Assembly (NCBI GenBank): GCA_026394375.1
Contig: JAPKYJ010000024.1
Location: 1 to 35,258, forward strand
Length of the DNA: 35,258 nt
Source: Methanomassiliicoccales archaeon
GTDB taxonomy: Archaea; Thermoplasmatota; Thermoplasmata; Methanomassiliicoccales; UBA472
Reading direction: 5' to 3'
Shown: positions 1 through 8,825 of the stretch, piece after piece
How the letters are laid out: every line of letters starts with the position of its first letter
How positions within the stretch are numbered: position 1 is the stretch's first letter
Notes under the pieces: generated by a model
Told to the model about the DNA's origin: nothing
Databases searched by the model: none
The model's input: only the letters and a program-made list of their open reading frames with translations
Made by a program: the position numbers and the translations under genes

Positions 1-765
1 TTGAAGTCGGTCAGCGAGGGCCGCGTCACGCCCGACGAGGCCGCCGAGCGCCTCCGCCACATGCCGTTCGAGGACCTTGGCTTCGCCAAACTCGACCACC
101 ACCGCGCCATCCGTTGCGGCTTCCCCGAAGTGATTTTCTGCCAGGGCAAGACCACCGAGCAGATCGTGACGATCATCACTCGCATGACCGCCCACGGCCA
201 CGCCGTCCTGGCGACGCGGGCCGCGCCGGAAGTCTACGAGGCGGTCCGCGCACTTCATCCCGAGGCAATTTATCACAAGGCGGCCCGCGCGATCGTTCTT
301 CAGGGCCGCCAGCGGTGCCCGCGGCATGAAGGCCTGGTGGCCGTCGTTTCAGCCGGCACGAGCGATCAGCCCGTTGCCGAGGAAGCCCGCGTTACGGCCG
401 AGGTCATGGGGTGCAGGACGGAACCGTTTTACGATGTCGGTGTCGCGGGCATCCACCGGTTACTAGCGCACACCGAGGCCCTTGCCAAGGCGACAGTCAT
501 CATCGTGGTGGCGGGCATGGAAGGGGCGCTGCCGACCATCGTCTCGAGCTTCTCTTCCGTTCCGGTGATAGGCGTGCCGACATCGGTAGGCTATGGCATG
601 GGTGGAAAGGGAGAGGCCGCTCTGCTAGGGATGCTGCAGACCTGCTCCCCTGGCCTGGTGGTGGTCAACATCGACAACGGCATCGGTGCCGGAGCCACCG
701 CCGCCCTCATCAGTCGCCGCTGCCACGACGCTAGGCAGAGCAAGGACCAGGCGAAAGCGCCTTAG
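1..765 (+). CDS. larB: LarB-type nickel-pincer cofactor biosynthesis protein (5' edge of window)
   Basis: LarB carboxylates and hydrolyses nicotinic acid adenine dinucleotide in the first step of nickel-pincer nucleotide synthesis, the cofactor of lactate racemase and related enzymes. The 254-residue frame shows the family pattern: a short helical N-terminus, LDHHRAIRCGFPEVIFCQGK, then an AIR-carboxylase (PurE-like) fold with SAGTSDQPVAEEA, YDVGVAGIHRLL, AGMEGALP, PTSVGYGMGGKGEAALL and VVNIDNGIGAG. Length matches the family, but the frame opens with TTG at base 1, so a few N-terminal residues may lie outside the window. No larC or larE is visible here. The acetyltransferase follows 10 bases after the stop. 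The identification rests on recalled family motifs. Confidence 0.9.
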   Translation: MKSVSEGRVTPDEAAERLRHMPFEDLGFAKLDHHRAIRCGFPEVIFCQGKTTEQIVTIITRMTAHGHAVLATRAAPEVYEAVRALHPEAIYHKAARAIVLQGRQRCPRHEGLVAVVSAGTSDQPVAEEARVTAEVMGCRTEPFYDVGVAGIHRLLAHTEALAKATVIIVVAGMEGALPTIVSSFSSVPVIGVPTSVGYGMGGKGEAALLGMLQTCSPGLVVVNIDNGIGAGATAALISRRCHDARQSKDQAKAP

Positions 766-775
766 AGGCGGAAAG

Positions 776-1714
776 ATGCTGGACGTGATCATCCGAGAGA
801 TGACAGAGGGGGACATCGAATCGGTCAGGAATGTAGGGCAACAGACCTGGTCCGACGTGGCTACCCGCGATGCTGGGCACAAGGTCCGCTATCCTCTGCG
901 ACCGAGGGAGATCGTCCGAGCCTACATGTGGAAGGAGCCTCAGGGATGCCTGGTGGCGGAGAGGAAAGGAGAGGTCGTCGCCAGCGCCTTCTGTCATGCT
1001 TGGGGGCGGGTAGGCTGGGTCGGGCCGTTCGAGGTGCTGCCAGAGATGCAGAACCAGGGCATAGGCACGTCGCTCATGCATCGTTGTGAGGACTTCCTTG
1101 CTTCCCGAGGATGCTCCGTGCTCGGCCTGGAGACCATGCCCTATTTCATGCGCAACCTGCACTTCTACTTGCGTCTGGGCTATGCCCCTGGAGAACTGAC
1201 GTTCATCACGGAGAACAAGGAGCTTGCTTCGGAAGAGGGGGCGGAGGTCGAGGAACTTGACCATCCGATGGGGGATATCCTCGCTTCCTCGATGGCGAGA
1301 CTGAGCAATTCACTGGCTCCAGGCCTCGACTACTCCGGAGAGTTCGAGATGACTCTGAAGGCGGGTGTCGGGCGTTGCTTCGTCGTCCGGCGGGGAAAGG
1401 TCCTGCAAGGTGCTGCCATCGTCCACGACTACTATCCAAAGGAAGAGGCGGACCACGCCTCCCTCCGCCTGCTACTGGTCAATCCCAGGATCAAGGAGAT
1501 GAGGGAGGCTTTCCTGGCACTGCTCGATGCCTGCGAGAATGCGGTGAGGGAAGAGGGTCGCAAGAGGCTGTTCGCGCGATTCTCCGCTTCTCATCCGCTG
1601 CTATACGACGAGTTACGTCGTCGGTCGTACAAGCTAGAAGGGGCGAACATCCGCTTGGTCAAAGGAAGGTATCATGAGAAAGGCGGATACCATCTGAGCG
1701 CGTGGGCGGGGTAG
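776..1714 (+). CDS. GNAT-family N-acetyltransferase with a C-terminal extension
   Basis: The start is ATG 776, just after a purine-rich stretch (GAGGCGG); the longer frame back to 686 would overlap larB. The product is 312 residues. The N-terminal 150 residues form a GNAT acetyl-CoA-binding domain: REMTEGDIESVRNV at the start, a strand GPFEVLPEMQ, then the pyrophosphate-binding motif A QNQGIGTSLM around residues 92-101, followed by NLHFYLRLGY, the usual GNAT C-terminal strand. Residues about 170-312 form a second alpha/beta region that could be a degenerate GNAT repeat. The substrate cannot be told from sequence. It probably shares a transcript with larB. Confidence 0.8.
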   Translation: MLDVIIREMTEGDIESVRNVGQQTWSDVATRDAGHKVRYPLRPREIVRAYMWKEPQGCLVAERKGEVVASAFCHAWGRVGWVGPFEVLPEMQNQGIGTSLMHRCEDFLASRGCSVLGLETMPYFMRNLHFYLRLGYAPGELTFITENKELASEEGAEVEELDHPMGDILASSMARLSNSLAPGLDYSGEFEMTLKAGVGRCFVVRRGKVLQGAAIVHDYYPKEEADHASLRLLLVNPRIKEMREAFLALLDACENAVREEGRKRLFARFSASHPLLYDELRRRSYKLEGANIRLVKGRYHEKGGYHLSAWAG

Positions 1715-1740
1715 GCAGTTTCGGGGCCATTGAGGCAAAG

Positions 1741-1750
1741 GTCATATAGC
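1741..1750 (+). promoter_or_regulatory. Weak TATA-like element before nre
   Basis: GTCATATAGC lies about 33 bases ahead of ATG 1780, a spacing that would give a transcript with almost no leader. The match to the archaeal TATA consensus is moderate. Confidence 0.35.
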
Positions 1751-1779
1751 GAGTTCTTGGTTGTTAAGCACAGAAGCGC

Positions 1780-3069
1780 ATGGGACTCCTCAGCTCATTG
1801 CCAGAGAGCCTAGTAGAGGATAGGGACACATTCGTCATGCCGCATACGGGCAACAGCCCTTGCTCCCTGTGCAAAGGGTCGAAGATGCTGTGCGGCAAGG
1901 ACCGCTGCCCGCTCACGATCAAGTTCTATTCCCAACAGCGAACTCGGAGCCTCATCGATTCCTTGGACATGGCTGGAAGTTCCCCTCCCGGAGTGTTCAT
2001 CGGAAGGTTCGGCTACCCCAAGGTGGACATCGGTCCTTTGGTCCCTCCGGAGTTCGGCGACACCTCCATCATGGACACGCCGGAGAGATGGATGGGCAAG
2101 AGCATCGAGGAGATCACCGACTTCCGTTTCCGTCTGGTCAGAGGCAAGTATCGGGTGGACGTGAAGGAGTTCCAGAGCGCAGGCAAGGTCATGGACTACA
2201 CGCGGGAGCTGGCCTTGGCCGTCAATTGCCCTGACGTAGAGATGAGCTTCGTGAAGAGGCCTGCCGGAAAGATAGTCCTTGACGACGAGATCCAGCCGTT
2301 CGGGCCTTCCGCCCGGCTCACCCAGATGGACATCACCAATCCGAGGTACGATCACAAAGTGGAGAAAGCGTTCTACGACACGGACCTCAGGGCCGCGGAG
2401 GCGGTCAAGGGGCTCTACAAAGAAGGGGTGCTCATATCCAAGATCCAGAAGGCCTTCAGCGTCGGTGCCTTCGGCGTGGAAAAGAACCGCAAGCTCGTGC
2501 CGACCAGATGGAGCATCACCGCGATCGATGACATACTGGGCAAGTCGCTCCTGCAGAGGACCAAGACCTTTTCCCTGATGGACGAGTTCAGGGTGTATGA
2601 TTGGGACCAATTGGACAACCGCTGGAGCGTCCTCTTCCTACCCACCTCCTGGCGCTACGAACTCATCGAGGCCTGGTACCCCAACACCGCCTGGAATCCC
2701 CTAGGCAAGCAGATAGACATCATCTCCAGCCATGAGTTCTATGATGGCAGGACCGAATACGCGGAGATCGGCGGCTGCTACTACGCCGCCAGACTGGCTG
2801 TCAACGAGCTGCTGGAGAAGGAGCGCAGGCAGGCGGGGGCGGTGATATTGCGCGAAGCTCATCCTGGCTACGTGATGCCGGTGGGGGTCTGGAACGTCCG
2901 AGAGAACGTGCGCACCGCCCTCCGGCAGACGCCCCTCAGGTTCAGCAAGCTGGAGGAGGCTCTGGAGCACATCGCCACCCGCATGGATATCTCCATACCA
3001 CGCTGGATCAGGAGCAGCGCCATCCTCACCGACTACCTGAGGCAGAGGAGGATCGATGACTACGCGTGA
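1780..3069 (+). CDS. nreA: Nre family archaeal DNA repair protein (NreA-like)
   Basis: The 429-residue product has the architecture I know for archaeal Nre proteins: an N-terminal Cys cluster (C28, C31, C38, C43) that probably binds zinc, then a long conserved region with PPGVFIGRFGYPKVDIGP, DTPERWMGKS, NPRYDHKVEKAFYDTDL, KLVPTRWSITAIDD and the C-terminal half with WSVLFLPTSWRYELIEAW. In Haloferax and Archaeoglobus, Nre proteins act in DNA damage tolerance and bind PCNA through a C-terminal PIP box. Here the protein ends QRRIDDYA (Q422, I425, Y428), which fits Q-x-x-h-x-x-aromatic with Ala in the last position. The next gene starts inside this coding end. ATG 1780 is used; ATG 1837 is an alternative just ahead of the Cys cluster. 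Confidence 0.85.
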   Translation: MGLLSSLPESLVEDRDTFVMPHTGNSPCSLCKGSKMLCGKDRCPLTIKFYSQQRTRSLIDSLDMAGSSPPGVFIGRFGYPKVDIGPLVPPEFGDTSIMDTPERWMGKSIEEITDFRFRLVRGKYRVDVKEFQSAGKVMDYTRELALAVNCPDVEMSFVKRPAGKIVLDDEIQPFGPSARLTQMDITNPRYDHKVEKAFYDTDLRAAEAVKGLYKEGVLISKIQKAFSVGAFGVEKNRKLVPTRWSITAIDDILGKSLLQRTKTFSLMDEFRVYDWDQLDNRWSVLFLPTSWRYELIEAWYPNTAWNPLGKQIDIISSHEFYDGRTEYAEIGGCYYAARLAVNELLEKERRQAGAVILREAHPGYVMPVGVWNVRENVRTALRQTPLRFSKLEEALEHIATRMDISIPRWIRSSAILTDYLRQRRIDDYA

Positions 3070-3901
3070 TCTGGACTCGTTCTCTGGTGATGCGCCGAAG
3101 CCGCAGTCTGATGAGTACAGATGCGTAGAGTGCCGGACGGCCCTCTCCCGCTCGAAGCTCCCCGGCCTGGATTTCGCCCTCAACCCCTACGTGGGATGCG
3201 CGCACGACTGCGTCTATTGCTACGCACCATTCATCCTGGGAATAGAGCGAGCGAAGTGGGGTGCGGACATCGCGGCCAAGAGCAACATTCCTCGCCTTCT
3301 GGCCGAGGAGGCGCAGAAGGTGAAAGGCACAGTGGGCGTGGGAACGGTCACAGACCCTTACCAGCCGATGGAGAAGGAGACCGGTCTCACGCGCAGATGC
3401 CTGGAAGTGCTCGCTGCCAAGCGAATCCGGTTCAGCATTCTAACCAAGTCGGACCTGGTGCTGCGCGACCTGGATCTGATCAAGCGCTGTCCTGGATCGG
3501 AAGTCGGGGTCACTGTAACAACCATCGATGAATGGGCAGCTAGCACCTTTGAGCCCCATGCCCCCTCTCCAAGGCGGAGGTTGGAGGCAGTTCGGCAACT
3601 GGTGTCGTCTGGCGTCGATGCCTACGTGCTCATCGGACCGGTCATTCCCACGGTGGTGGAGAAGGATACGGAGCTTTTCCTCCAGGCCATCGCGGACACG
3701 GGAGTGAAGCGGGTCATGACCGATCGTTTGCGCCTTCGTCCAGGCATGCTCGAGCTGTTCGGCCAGCTGCCAGCTATGAAAGGGGATGCCTGGGCGCGGT
3801 TCCACACACTGGCTCGGTCTCCGGGCTACCTCAGAGAGGTAGTTTCGAAGGTGGAAAGCGTGGCGCGGAAGAAAGGTCTCGTGGTCGAGAGCGCTTTCTG
3901 A
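3056..3901 (+). CDS. SPL-like radical SAM protein
   Basis: This 281-residue protein carries the radical SAM [4Fe-4S] motif CxxxCxxC at C48, C52 and C55 within NPYVGCAHDCVYCYA, followed by VGTVTDPYQPMEKETGLTRR and ILTKSDLVLRDLDL. These are the signatures of the SplB/Rv2578c-like radical SAM family, whose founding member repairs spore photoproduct. Spore lesion repair is unlikely in an archaeon, so the substrate is unknown. The ATG overlaps the end of nre by 14 bases, which implies translational coupling. A shared role in DNA damage handling is an inference from that overlap. An N-terminal CVEC pair (about residues 23-26) could hold extra metal. Confidence 0.85.
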   Translation: MTTRDLDSFSGDAPKPQSDEYRCVECRTALSRSKLPGLDFALNPYVGCAHDCVYCYAPFILGIERAKWGADIAAKSNIPRLLAEEAQKVKGTVGVGTVTDPYQPMEKETGLTRRCLEVLAAKRIRFSILTKSDLVLRDLDLIKRCPGSEVGVTVTTIDEWAASTFEPHAPSPRRRLEAVRQLVSSGVDAYVLIGPVIPTVVEKDTELFLQAIADTGVKRVMTDRLRLRPGMLELFGQLPAMKGDAWARFHTLARSPGYLREVVSKVESVARKKGLVVESAF

Positions 3902-3922
3902 ACCCGACGATGGAGCAGGCAA

Positions 3923-3930
3923 GCTTAATG
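3923..3930 (+). promoter_or_regulatory. Candidate TATA box for the aldehyde dehydrogenase gene
   Basis: GCTTAATG is centred about 28 bases before ATG 3955. This places transcription start at or just before that codon and supports ATG 3955 over ATG 3910. Confidence 0.35.
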
Positions 3931-3954
3931 TGCCTCCGTCAAGATTCCGAGAGC

Positions 3955-5337
3955 ATGAAGGTCACCTCCATCGATCCCCGCACTGGCGAGATAATCGCCA
4001 GCTTTCAGGCCGCCAGGGCCTCCGAGGTGCTGGGCGCGGTGGAAAGGGCCCGGAAAGGCCAGCAGAGATGGTGGCTGGAACTGAGAAAGGAGGAGCGGAT
4101 CGAGAGGCTGAGGGCTCTGGAATCCGTGCTGGCCCGGAACAAGTCGGAGGTGGTGAAGACCGCCTGTCTGGAGACGGGCATCCCTCAGGCATCCGTGGCA
4201 GCGAGCTTCGATAGCGCTATGCGCGGTTTCTCCTACTACATCGGCCGCTATGAAGCGCTCCAGGACAAGCCATTTCCATTGGACCAGGCTTTGTGGCAGG
4301 AGACCAACGCCATCATTCATTTTGAGCCTCACGGGGTCATCGGGCACATCGGCGTCTGGAACTACCCGTTCTGGCAGACGATGATCACGGCCATCCCCGC
4401 GCTCCTCACCGGCAACTCCATCATCTTCAAGCCCTCCGAGCTGGCCACCATGACCGGGCTGAGGGTCGCCCAGCTGGTGCACGAGGCGGGCATTCCCAAG
4501 GATGTCTTTGTGCCGGTAATTGGCGGTCCATCGGTAGGAAAGGCGCTGGTGCGGTCTGACTGCGACGCCATCGTGTTCACCGGCAGCATAAGCACTGGCC
4601 AGCACATCATCAAGCACGCTGGCGTCAAGCCGCTCGTCCTCGAGCTCTCCGGAAACGATGCGGGATTGGTGTGCGAGGATGCCAACATAGAACAGGCGGC
4701 CAGGGGCATCGCCTCGGGCACCTTCTCCCGAGCTGGACAAGTATGCATACGCATCAAACGGGTCTATGTCCATCATCACGTCGCTGAGCCTTTCCTGAAG
4801 AGATTGGTCGATATCACGTCCCGCCTGAACGTCCGAGAACAGATCGGCCCCCTCATCCGCGAGGAGGCCAGGATCAGGGTGGATAAGCTGGTGCAGGAAG
4901 CTATCGTCCAAGGAGCCAAGGCGTTGATCGGTGGAAGAAAGATGGAGGGGCCAGGGTTCTTCTACGAACCGACTGTCCTTCTGCTGACAGACGACCAGGC
5001 AGAGGTCATTCGCAAGGAGACGCTCGGACCAGTGTGCTCGGTGCGAGTGGTGCAGAACGAAGAGGAAGCCCTGAGGCTGGCCAACGATTCGGATTACGGT
5101 CTAGGTGCCACTATCTGGAGCACGAGCATGGAACGGGCCGCTCAGCTTGCGTCGAGGTTGCAGGTCGGCAACGTCTGGATCAACGAATTCGGCCGGACCC
5201 TCAACTGTGGCGAGTACTTCCAAGGATGCAAGTCCAGCGGGATCGCCAGCTCGCAGGAGCGCCTGATGATGTTCCTCAAGAAGAAGACCGTCATCGCTCA
5301 TACCACGAGCGAGCCAAGGAAGTCCTGGTTCTCCTGA
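3955..5337 (+). CDS. NAD(P)-dependent aldehyde dehydrogenase
   Basis: The 460-residue product is a full ALDH-superfamily enzyme that oxidises an aldehyde to the acid with NAD(P). Visible motifs are [13 protein letters not shown] with the oxyanion Asn near residue 136, the cofactor-binding FTGSISTG, the general base Glu at about 230 in LELSGNDAG, and the catalytic Cys at about 264 in [12 protein letters not shown]. The ending YGLGATIWS and [10 protein letters not shown] is typical. ELSGND replaces the more usual ELGGK, which I associate with archaeal glyceraldehyde or succinate-semialdehyde-type members; substrate is not assignable. The frame is open back to ATG 3910 (475 residues), but ALDH homology begins at [12 protein letters not shown], so 3955 is preferred. 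Confidence 0.88.
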   Translation: MKVTSIDPRTGEIIASFQAARASEVLGAVERARKGQQRWWLELRKEERIERLRALESVLARNKSEVVKTACLETGIPQASVAASFDSAMRGFSYYIGRYEALQDKPFPLDQALWQETNAIIHFEPHGVIGHIGVWNYPFWQTMITAIPALLTGNSIIFKPSELATMTGLRVAQLVHEAGIPKDVFVPVIGGPSVGKALVRSDCDAIVFTGSISTGQHIIKHAGVKPLVLELSGNDAGLVCEDANIEQAARGIASGTFSRAGQVCIRIKRVYVHHHVAEPFLKRLVDITSRLNVREQIGPLIREEARIRVDKLVQEAIVQGAKALIGGRKMEGPGFFYEPTVLLLTDDQAEVIRKETLGPVCSVRVVQNEEEALRLANDSDYGLGATIWSTSMERAAQLASRLQVGNVWINEFGRTLNCGEYFQGCKSSGIASSQERLMMFLKKKTVIAHTTSEPRKSWFS

Positions 5338-5405
5338 GCACGTTCGGTTCGGGACGGGGGTTCCGGGGTGGAGGCATTCCAGAGGGGTTATCATCCTGAG
5401 ATATG

Positions 5406-5413
5406 CTTATATA
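5406..5413 (+). promoter_or_regulatory. TATA box of the thermosome gene
   Basis: CTTATATA is centred about 37 bases before ATG 5447, giving an expected transcription start near 5436. No Shine-Dalgarno sequence precedes the ATG, so a short leader is likely. Confidence 0.65.
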
Positions 5414-5446
5414 GAAGCACAGAAATACCGGGGCAACGGTGTTTAC

Positions 5447-7096
5447 ATGGGTTATTCAATGGGAGGACAACAGCCTATCATCGTGCTGAGGGAAGGCACG
5501 GAAAGGTCAAAGAACCGGGAGGCGCAATCGAACAACATTGCCGCCGCCCGAGCAGTCGCTGACGCGGTTCGCTCGACCCTCGGTCCGAAGGGCATGGACA
5601 AGATGCTCGTGGACTCGTTGGGCGATGTCGTGATCACGAACGATGGCGTTACCATTTTGAAGGAGATCGATATCCAGCACCCCGCCGCCAAGATGGTGGT
5701 GGAAGTCGCTAAGACGCAGGACAACGAGTGCGGAGACGGCACGACCACCGCGGTCATCATGGCAGGCGAGCTGCTGAAGAAGGCCGAGGGACTGATCGAG
5801 CAAGGCATCCACCCCACCATCCTGGCGAACGGATACCGCATGGCCGCGACCAAGTCCCTAGAGATCTTGGAGACCATCGCGATCAAGATCACCCCCAAGG
5901 ACGAGGAGACGCTGAAGCAGATCGCCCGCACCGCCATGACCGGCAAGAGCGTGGGCGGCCAGAGGGACTTCCTCGCCGGGCTTTCGGTCAGGGCAGTGAA
6001 GGCAGTGGCCGAGGAGAAGAACGGCGGGTTCGAGGTCGACGTAGAGAACATCAAGGTGGAGAAGAAGCCCGGGGGATCCATCTCCGACACCAGTATGATC
6101 GAGGGCGTAGTCATCGACAAGGAACGTGTGCATCCGCGCATGCCTAAGACCGTGAAGGACGCCAAGATCGCCCTGGTTACCGGTTCCATGGAGATCGCCA
6201 AGACGCAGGTCGAGGCCAAGATCCAGATCCGCGACCCCCAGGCCATGCAGCGCTTCCTCGACGAGGAAGAGGGCACCCTGAGGAAGATGGCGGACCGCTT
6301 GAAAGAGGTCGGGGCGACGGTCGTCTTCTGCCAGAAGGGCATCGATGATCTCGTCCAGCATTACCTGGCGAAGCACAACATCTACGCCTGCCGCAGGCTC
6401 AAGGAGAGCGACATGGAGAAGATCGCCAAGGCTTCCGGCGCGAAGATGATCAGCAGCGTCATGGATATCGAGAAGGGCGACCTGGGCTGCTCTGCAATGG
6501 TGGAAGAGAAGAAGATCGGCGACGACAACCTCACCTACATCACCGGTTGCAAGAACCCCAAGGCCATCAGCATCATGATCCGAGGCGGGACTGAGCACGT
6601 GATCGAGGAAGTCGAGCGCGCCCTGCATGACGCTTTGCGCGTGGTCGGCATCACCCTGGAGGACGGCAAGGCCGTTCCCGGCGGCGGTGCACCGGAGATC
6701 GAGCTCTCATTGCGCCTGGCCAATTACGCGTCGAGCGTCGGCGGCCGGGAGCAGCTGGCCATCGAGGCCTTCGCACAAGCGATGGAGGTCGTCCCCTGGG
6801 CCCTGGCGGAGAACGCCGGTCTGGACGCGATGGACGTCGTCATCAAGCTCAAGTCCGCGCACGAGGGCAAGAAGGCGAACAAGAACGTGGGCCTAGACCT
6901 GGTCACCGGAGAGCCAATCGATATGCTCAAAGAGAACGTCATCGAGCCCCTGCGGGTCAAGACTCAGGCTGTGAAGTCGGCCACAGAGGTCGCCAACATG
7001 ATTCTGAGGATCGATGACGTCATCGCTTCGCGCAAGGCGCCCCCCATGCCTCAGGGCGGACCGGGCGGCGGTATGCCCCCGGGCATGATGGGTTAA
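5447..7096 (+). CDS. thsA: Thermosome subunit (group II chaperonin)
   Basis: The 549-residue product is a group II chaperonin subunit that forms double-ring, ATP-driven folding chambers in the cytoplasm. ATP-site motifs are [10 protein letters not shown] (44-53), NDGVTILKE (65-73) and GDGTTTA (96-102). The equatorial return has [15 protein letters not shown], followed by [11 protein letters not shown] and [13 protein letters not shown]. The intermediate and apical domains lie between, and the tail is Gly/Met-rich ([13 protein letters not shown]), as in many thermosomes. It is a single gene here with its own strong TATA box, and no prefoldin or heat-shock regulator gene lies beside it. Whether it is alpha or beta type cannot be told from this window. 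Confidence 0.97.
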   Translation: MGYSMGGQQPIIVLREGTERSKNREAQSNNIAAARAVADAVRSTLGPKGMDKMLVDSLGDVVITNDGVTILKEIDIQHPAAKMVVEVAKTQDNECGDGTTTAVIMAGELLKKAEGLIEQGIHPTILANGYRMAATKSLEILETIAIKITPKDEETLKQIARTAMTGKSVGGQRDFLAGLSVRAVKAVAEEKNGGFEVDVENIKVEKKPGGSISDTSMIEGVVIDKERVHPRMPKTVKDAKIALVTGSMEIAKTQVEAKIQIRDPQAMQRFLDEEEGTLRKMADRLKEVGATVVFCQKGIDDLVQHYLAKHNIYACRRLKESDMEKIAKASGAKMISSVMDIEKGDLGCSAMVEEKKIGDDNLTYITGCKNPKAISIMIRGGTEHVIEEVERALHDALRVVGITLEDGKAVPGGGAPEIELSLRLANYASSVGGREQLAIEAFAQAMEVVPWALAENAGLDAMDVVIKLKSAHEGKKANKNVGLDLVTGEPIDMLKENVIEPLRVKTQAVKSATEVANMILRIDDVIASRKAPPMPQGGPGGGMPPGMMG

Positions 7097-7121
7097 GCGC
7101 TCGAAAGCGAAACCTGACGAT

Positions 7122-7152
7122 CAAACCCCTTCCATTCTTCATCTTTCTTCAG
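7122..7152 (+). terminator. Pyrimidine-rich tract after the thermosome gene
   Basis: A C/T-rich run with several short T clusters begins about 25 bases after the stop, consistent with an archaeal T-tract terminator. The rest of the 225-base gap to the next gene shows only a short GAGCG/CGCTC hairpin near 7254-7265. Confidence 0.3.
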
Positions 7153-7321
7153 GTAAGTCTCCGAGAGAAGTCCCGATTTCAGTGTCTCCTCCCGATCCTC
7201 GAGAATCGAAAGAAGCCTGACAGGTTGCCTCATTGATCTCAGGCCCCAAAAGAGCGAACGCTCCTAGAGGGAAACGAGAGTAGAATGGATTGGGGCGTTA
7301 GGAGGGTCCCCATCGAAGAGC

Positions 7322-7786
7322 TCAGATCTTCTCGATCTTGCCCTTCTTGCCCTTGCTGACGTCGGTGCCGAAGTCGCTCTTCTTCACGTAGCAGTTCACG
7401 CAGCGCAATTTGGTGCCCGGCTGGATCTCCAACGTTTCCACCAGGTCGACGTCGTCATCCCACAAGGCCAGTCGGCAGCTGCCGGTGTCATCGCGCACGT
7501 TGAGATTGCGAACCCTTCCTTGTCCGCCGGTGCGCTTCTCGAACTGCCTGGTGTCACTGACCTTGACCACCTCTAGCTCGATCGTCACTTCCTCTCGGTC
7601 CTTGAGGTCCGCCACTTTCTTCGCATTGCTTGTCGGAATCATAGGTAATCCCTTCTCGTCCAGCGCAATCCTGCGTAAGGTATCGTCCTCAATCAGGTCG
7701 CCGAATTCCTTTCTCAGTTGGGCGATCCTTGATTCAAGGTCATCCTGCGGTTGCATCGGTGGAGAGTGCATCGGATTGGGTGTCAT
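7322..7786 (-). CDS. OB-fold single-stranded nucleic acid binding protein (RPA-like)
   Basis: The 154-residue protein starts with a Pro/Met-rich tail and a helix (residues about 15-45), followed by one OB fold: VADLKDREEVTIELEVVKVS, then RNLNVRDDTGSCRLALWDDD and GTKLRCVNCYVKKSDFG. The G-x-h-R-x-L-x-h-x-D-x-T/S-G pattern is the RPA/SSB OB signature used for binding single-stranded DNA or RNA. The end is Lys-rich (KGKKGKIEKI). It stands alone, convergent with the thermosome gene. A TATA-like element (minus strand TATTTAAT at 7813-7820) is about 30 bases from ATG 7786, so the mRNA is probably near-leaderless. It may be an accessory to the cell's main RPA. Confidence 0.7.
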   Translation of the reverse strand: MTPNPMHSPPMQPQDDLESRIAQLRKEFGDLIEDDTLRRIALDEKGLPMIPTSNAKKVADLKDREEVTIELEVVKVSDTRQFEKRTGGQGRVRNLNVRDDTGSCRLALWDDDVDLVETLEIQPGTKLRCVNCYVKKSDFGTDVSKGKKGKIEKI

Positions 7787-7890
7787 AAACCTATACTTCG
7801 CGTCATGCTAACATTAAATAATATGTATCGCTATCGCATTTACTATTATACTTAGTTCATCCAATGCACATAAATGTTCACTTGTACGAC

Positions 7891-7900
7891 ATATATATAT
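7891..7900 (+). promoter_or_regulatory. TATA box of the serine recombinase pair
   Basis: An alternating AT run (ATATATATAT) predicts transcription start near 7921, leaving a leader of about 70 bases before ATG 7992. The palindrome at 7922-7931 sits on the predicted start. Confidence 0.5.
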
Positions 7901-7921
7901 ACAGTTCATAGACTTATGTCA

Positions 7922-7931
7922 GACAGTTGTC
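7922..7931. promoter_or_regulatory. Left GACA-N2-TGTC palindrome
   Basis: GACAGTTGTC is an inverted repeat of four bases around a two-base centre. A second copy (GACATTTGTC) lies at 9701-9710, at the end of the recombinase pair. Serine recombinases cut with a two-base stagger at the centre of such sites, so these are candidate crossover or operator sites. Short palindromes can occur by chance. Confidence 0.3.
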
Positions 7932-7950
7932 GGCTGAGGGATGGGTAGCA

Positions 7951-7983
7951 CTCCGCCAGCAGCATCTGGACGCTTAGCGGGAG
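7951..7983 (+). promoter_or_regulatory. Leader hairpin overlapping the recombinase ribosome binding site
   Basis: CTCCG (7951-7955) can pair with CGGGAG (7978-7983, one bulge), and CCAG (7956-7959) with CTGG (7966-7969). The outer arm contains most of the Shine-Dalgarno GGGAGG (7979-7984), which lies 7 bases before ATG 7992. Folding would hide the ribosome binding site. Confidence 0.35.
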
Positions 7984-7991
7984 GTTCCGCG

Positions 7992-8825
7992 ATGAGAGCT
8001 GCGCTTTATGCCAGGGTGTCCACCGAGGACCAGGCCAAGGAGGGTTTCAGCTTACCTGCCCAGCTCAAGCGCCTCAATGCCTACTGCAAGGCAAGGAACT
8101 GGCAGCCATCGGCGGAATACGTGGACGATGGCTACAGCGGCCGCGACGTCAAGAGGCCCGCCTACCAGAGGATGATGCTGGAGAAGGACAACTGGGACGT
8201 GCTGCTGGTCATGAAGATGGACCGCATACATCGCAACAGTCGCAACTTCGCGGTGATGATGGACCACCTGGAGGAATGGAACAAGGAGTTCAATTCCATG
8301 CAGGAGTCCTTCGACACCACCACCGCCATCGGTCGCTTCGTCATGGACATCATCCAGCGCATCGCGCAGCTGGAGAGCGAACAGATCGGCGAGAGGGTCA
8401 AGGTCGGCATGACCCAGAAGGCGAAGAAGGGAGCGGGATACCTGGGCTTCGGGCAGCCATATGGATATCAGTATGCTGAACGAAAGCTCTCTGTCATCGA
8501 CCGAGAGGCGGAGGTGGTCCAACGCATCTACACCTGCTATCTGGATGGCATGACCGTCCAGGAGATTGCTGATTGGTTGAACGAAGAATGCGTTCCCACC
8601 AAGAAGGGCGCGAAATGGCAGAAGGGCACCATCGCCAATCTGCTCACCAATCCTATCTACTGCGGCTACGTGCTCTGGGATGGCATATTGCGGCGGGGCA
8701 AGCACCAGCTTTTGGTGAGCGTCTCAGATTTCAATGCCGTTCAGACGTTGATGACATCGAAGGCCAGAAACATCGGCCAAGATCACATTCACCTAGAACC
8801 GGAGGAGGCCGTGGCCAATGCCTAG
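7992..8825 (+). CDS. Short serine recombinase, first of a tandem pair
   Basis: The start is ATG 7992, because GGGAGG lies 7 bases upstream; the open frame from 7941 has no proper ribosome site. The 277-residue product has an N-terminal resolvase/invertase catalytic domain with nucleophile Ser10 in YARVSTEDQ, the basic active-site stretch KMDRIHRNSR, and the long helix IGRFVMDIIQRIAQLESEQI. After it comes a 'Recombinase' DNA-binding domain (GFGQPYGYQY, VVQRIYTCYLDGMTVQEIA, NLLTNPIYCGYVLWDG). It lacks the zinc ribbon and coiled coil that extend large serine integrases to about 450-550 residues. The next recombinase overlaps it by 8 bases, so they are translated together and may act as a heteromer. 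Confidence 0.88.
   Translation: MRAALYARVSTEDQAKEGFSLPAQLKRLNAYCKARNWQPSAEYVDDGYSGRDVKRPAYQRMMLEKDNWDVLLVMKMDRIHRNSRNFAVMMDHLEEWNKEFNSMQESFDTTTAIGRFVMDIIQRIAQLESEQIGERVKVGMTQKAKKGAGYLGFGQPYGYQYAERKLSVIDREAEVVQRIYTCYLDGMTVQEIADWLNEECVPTKKGAKWQKGTIANLLTNPIYCGYVLWDGILRRGKHQLLVSVSDFNAVQTLMTSKARNIGQDHIHLEPEEAVANA

Noticed and set aside
1810-2610. 266-residue frame antisense to nre
   Set aside because: The sense frame is a recognised family; the antisense frame has no start signal or domain.
5452-6342. 296-residue frame antisense to the thermosome gene
   Set aside because: It mirrors a highly biased coding frame; the sense product is a clear chaperonin, and the antisense product has no motif or ribosome site.
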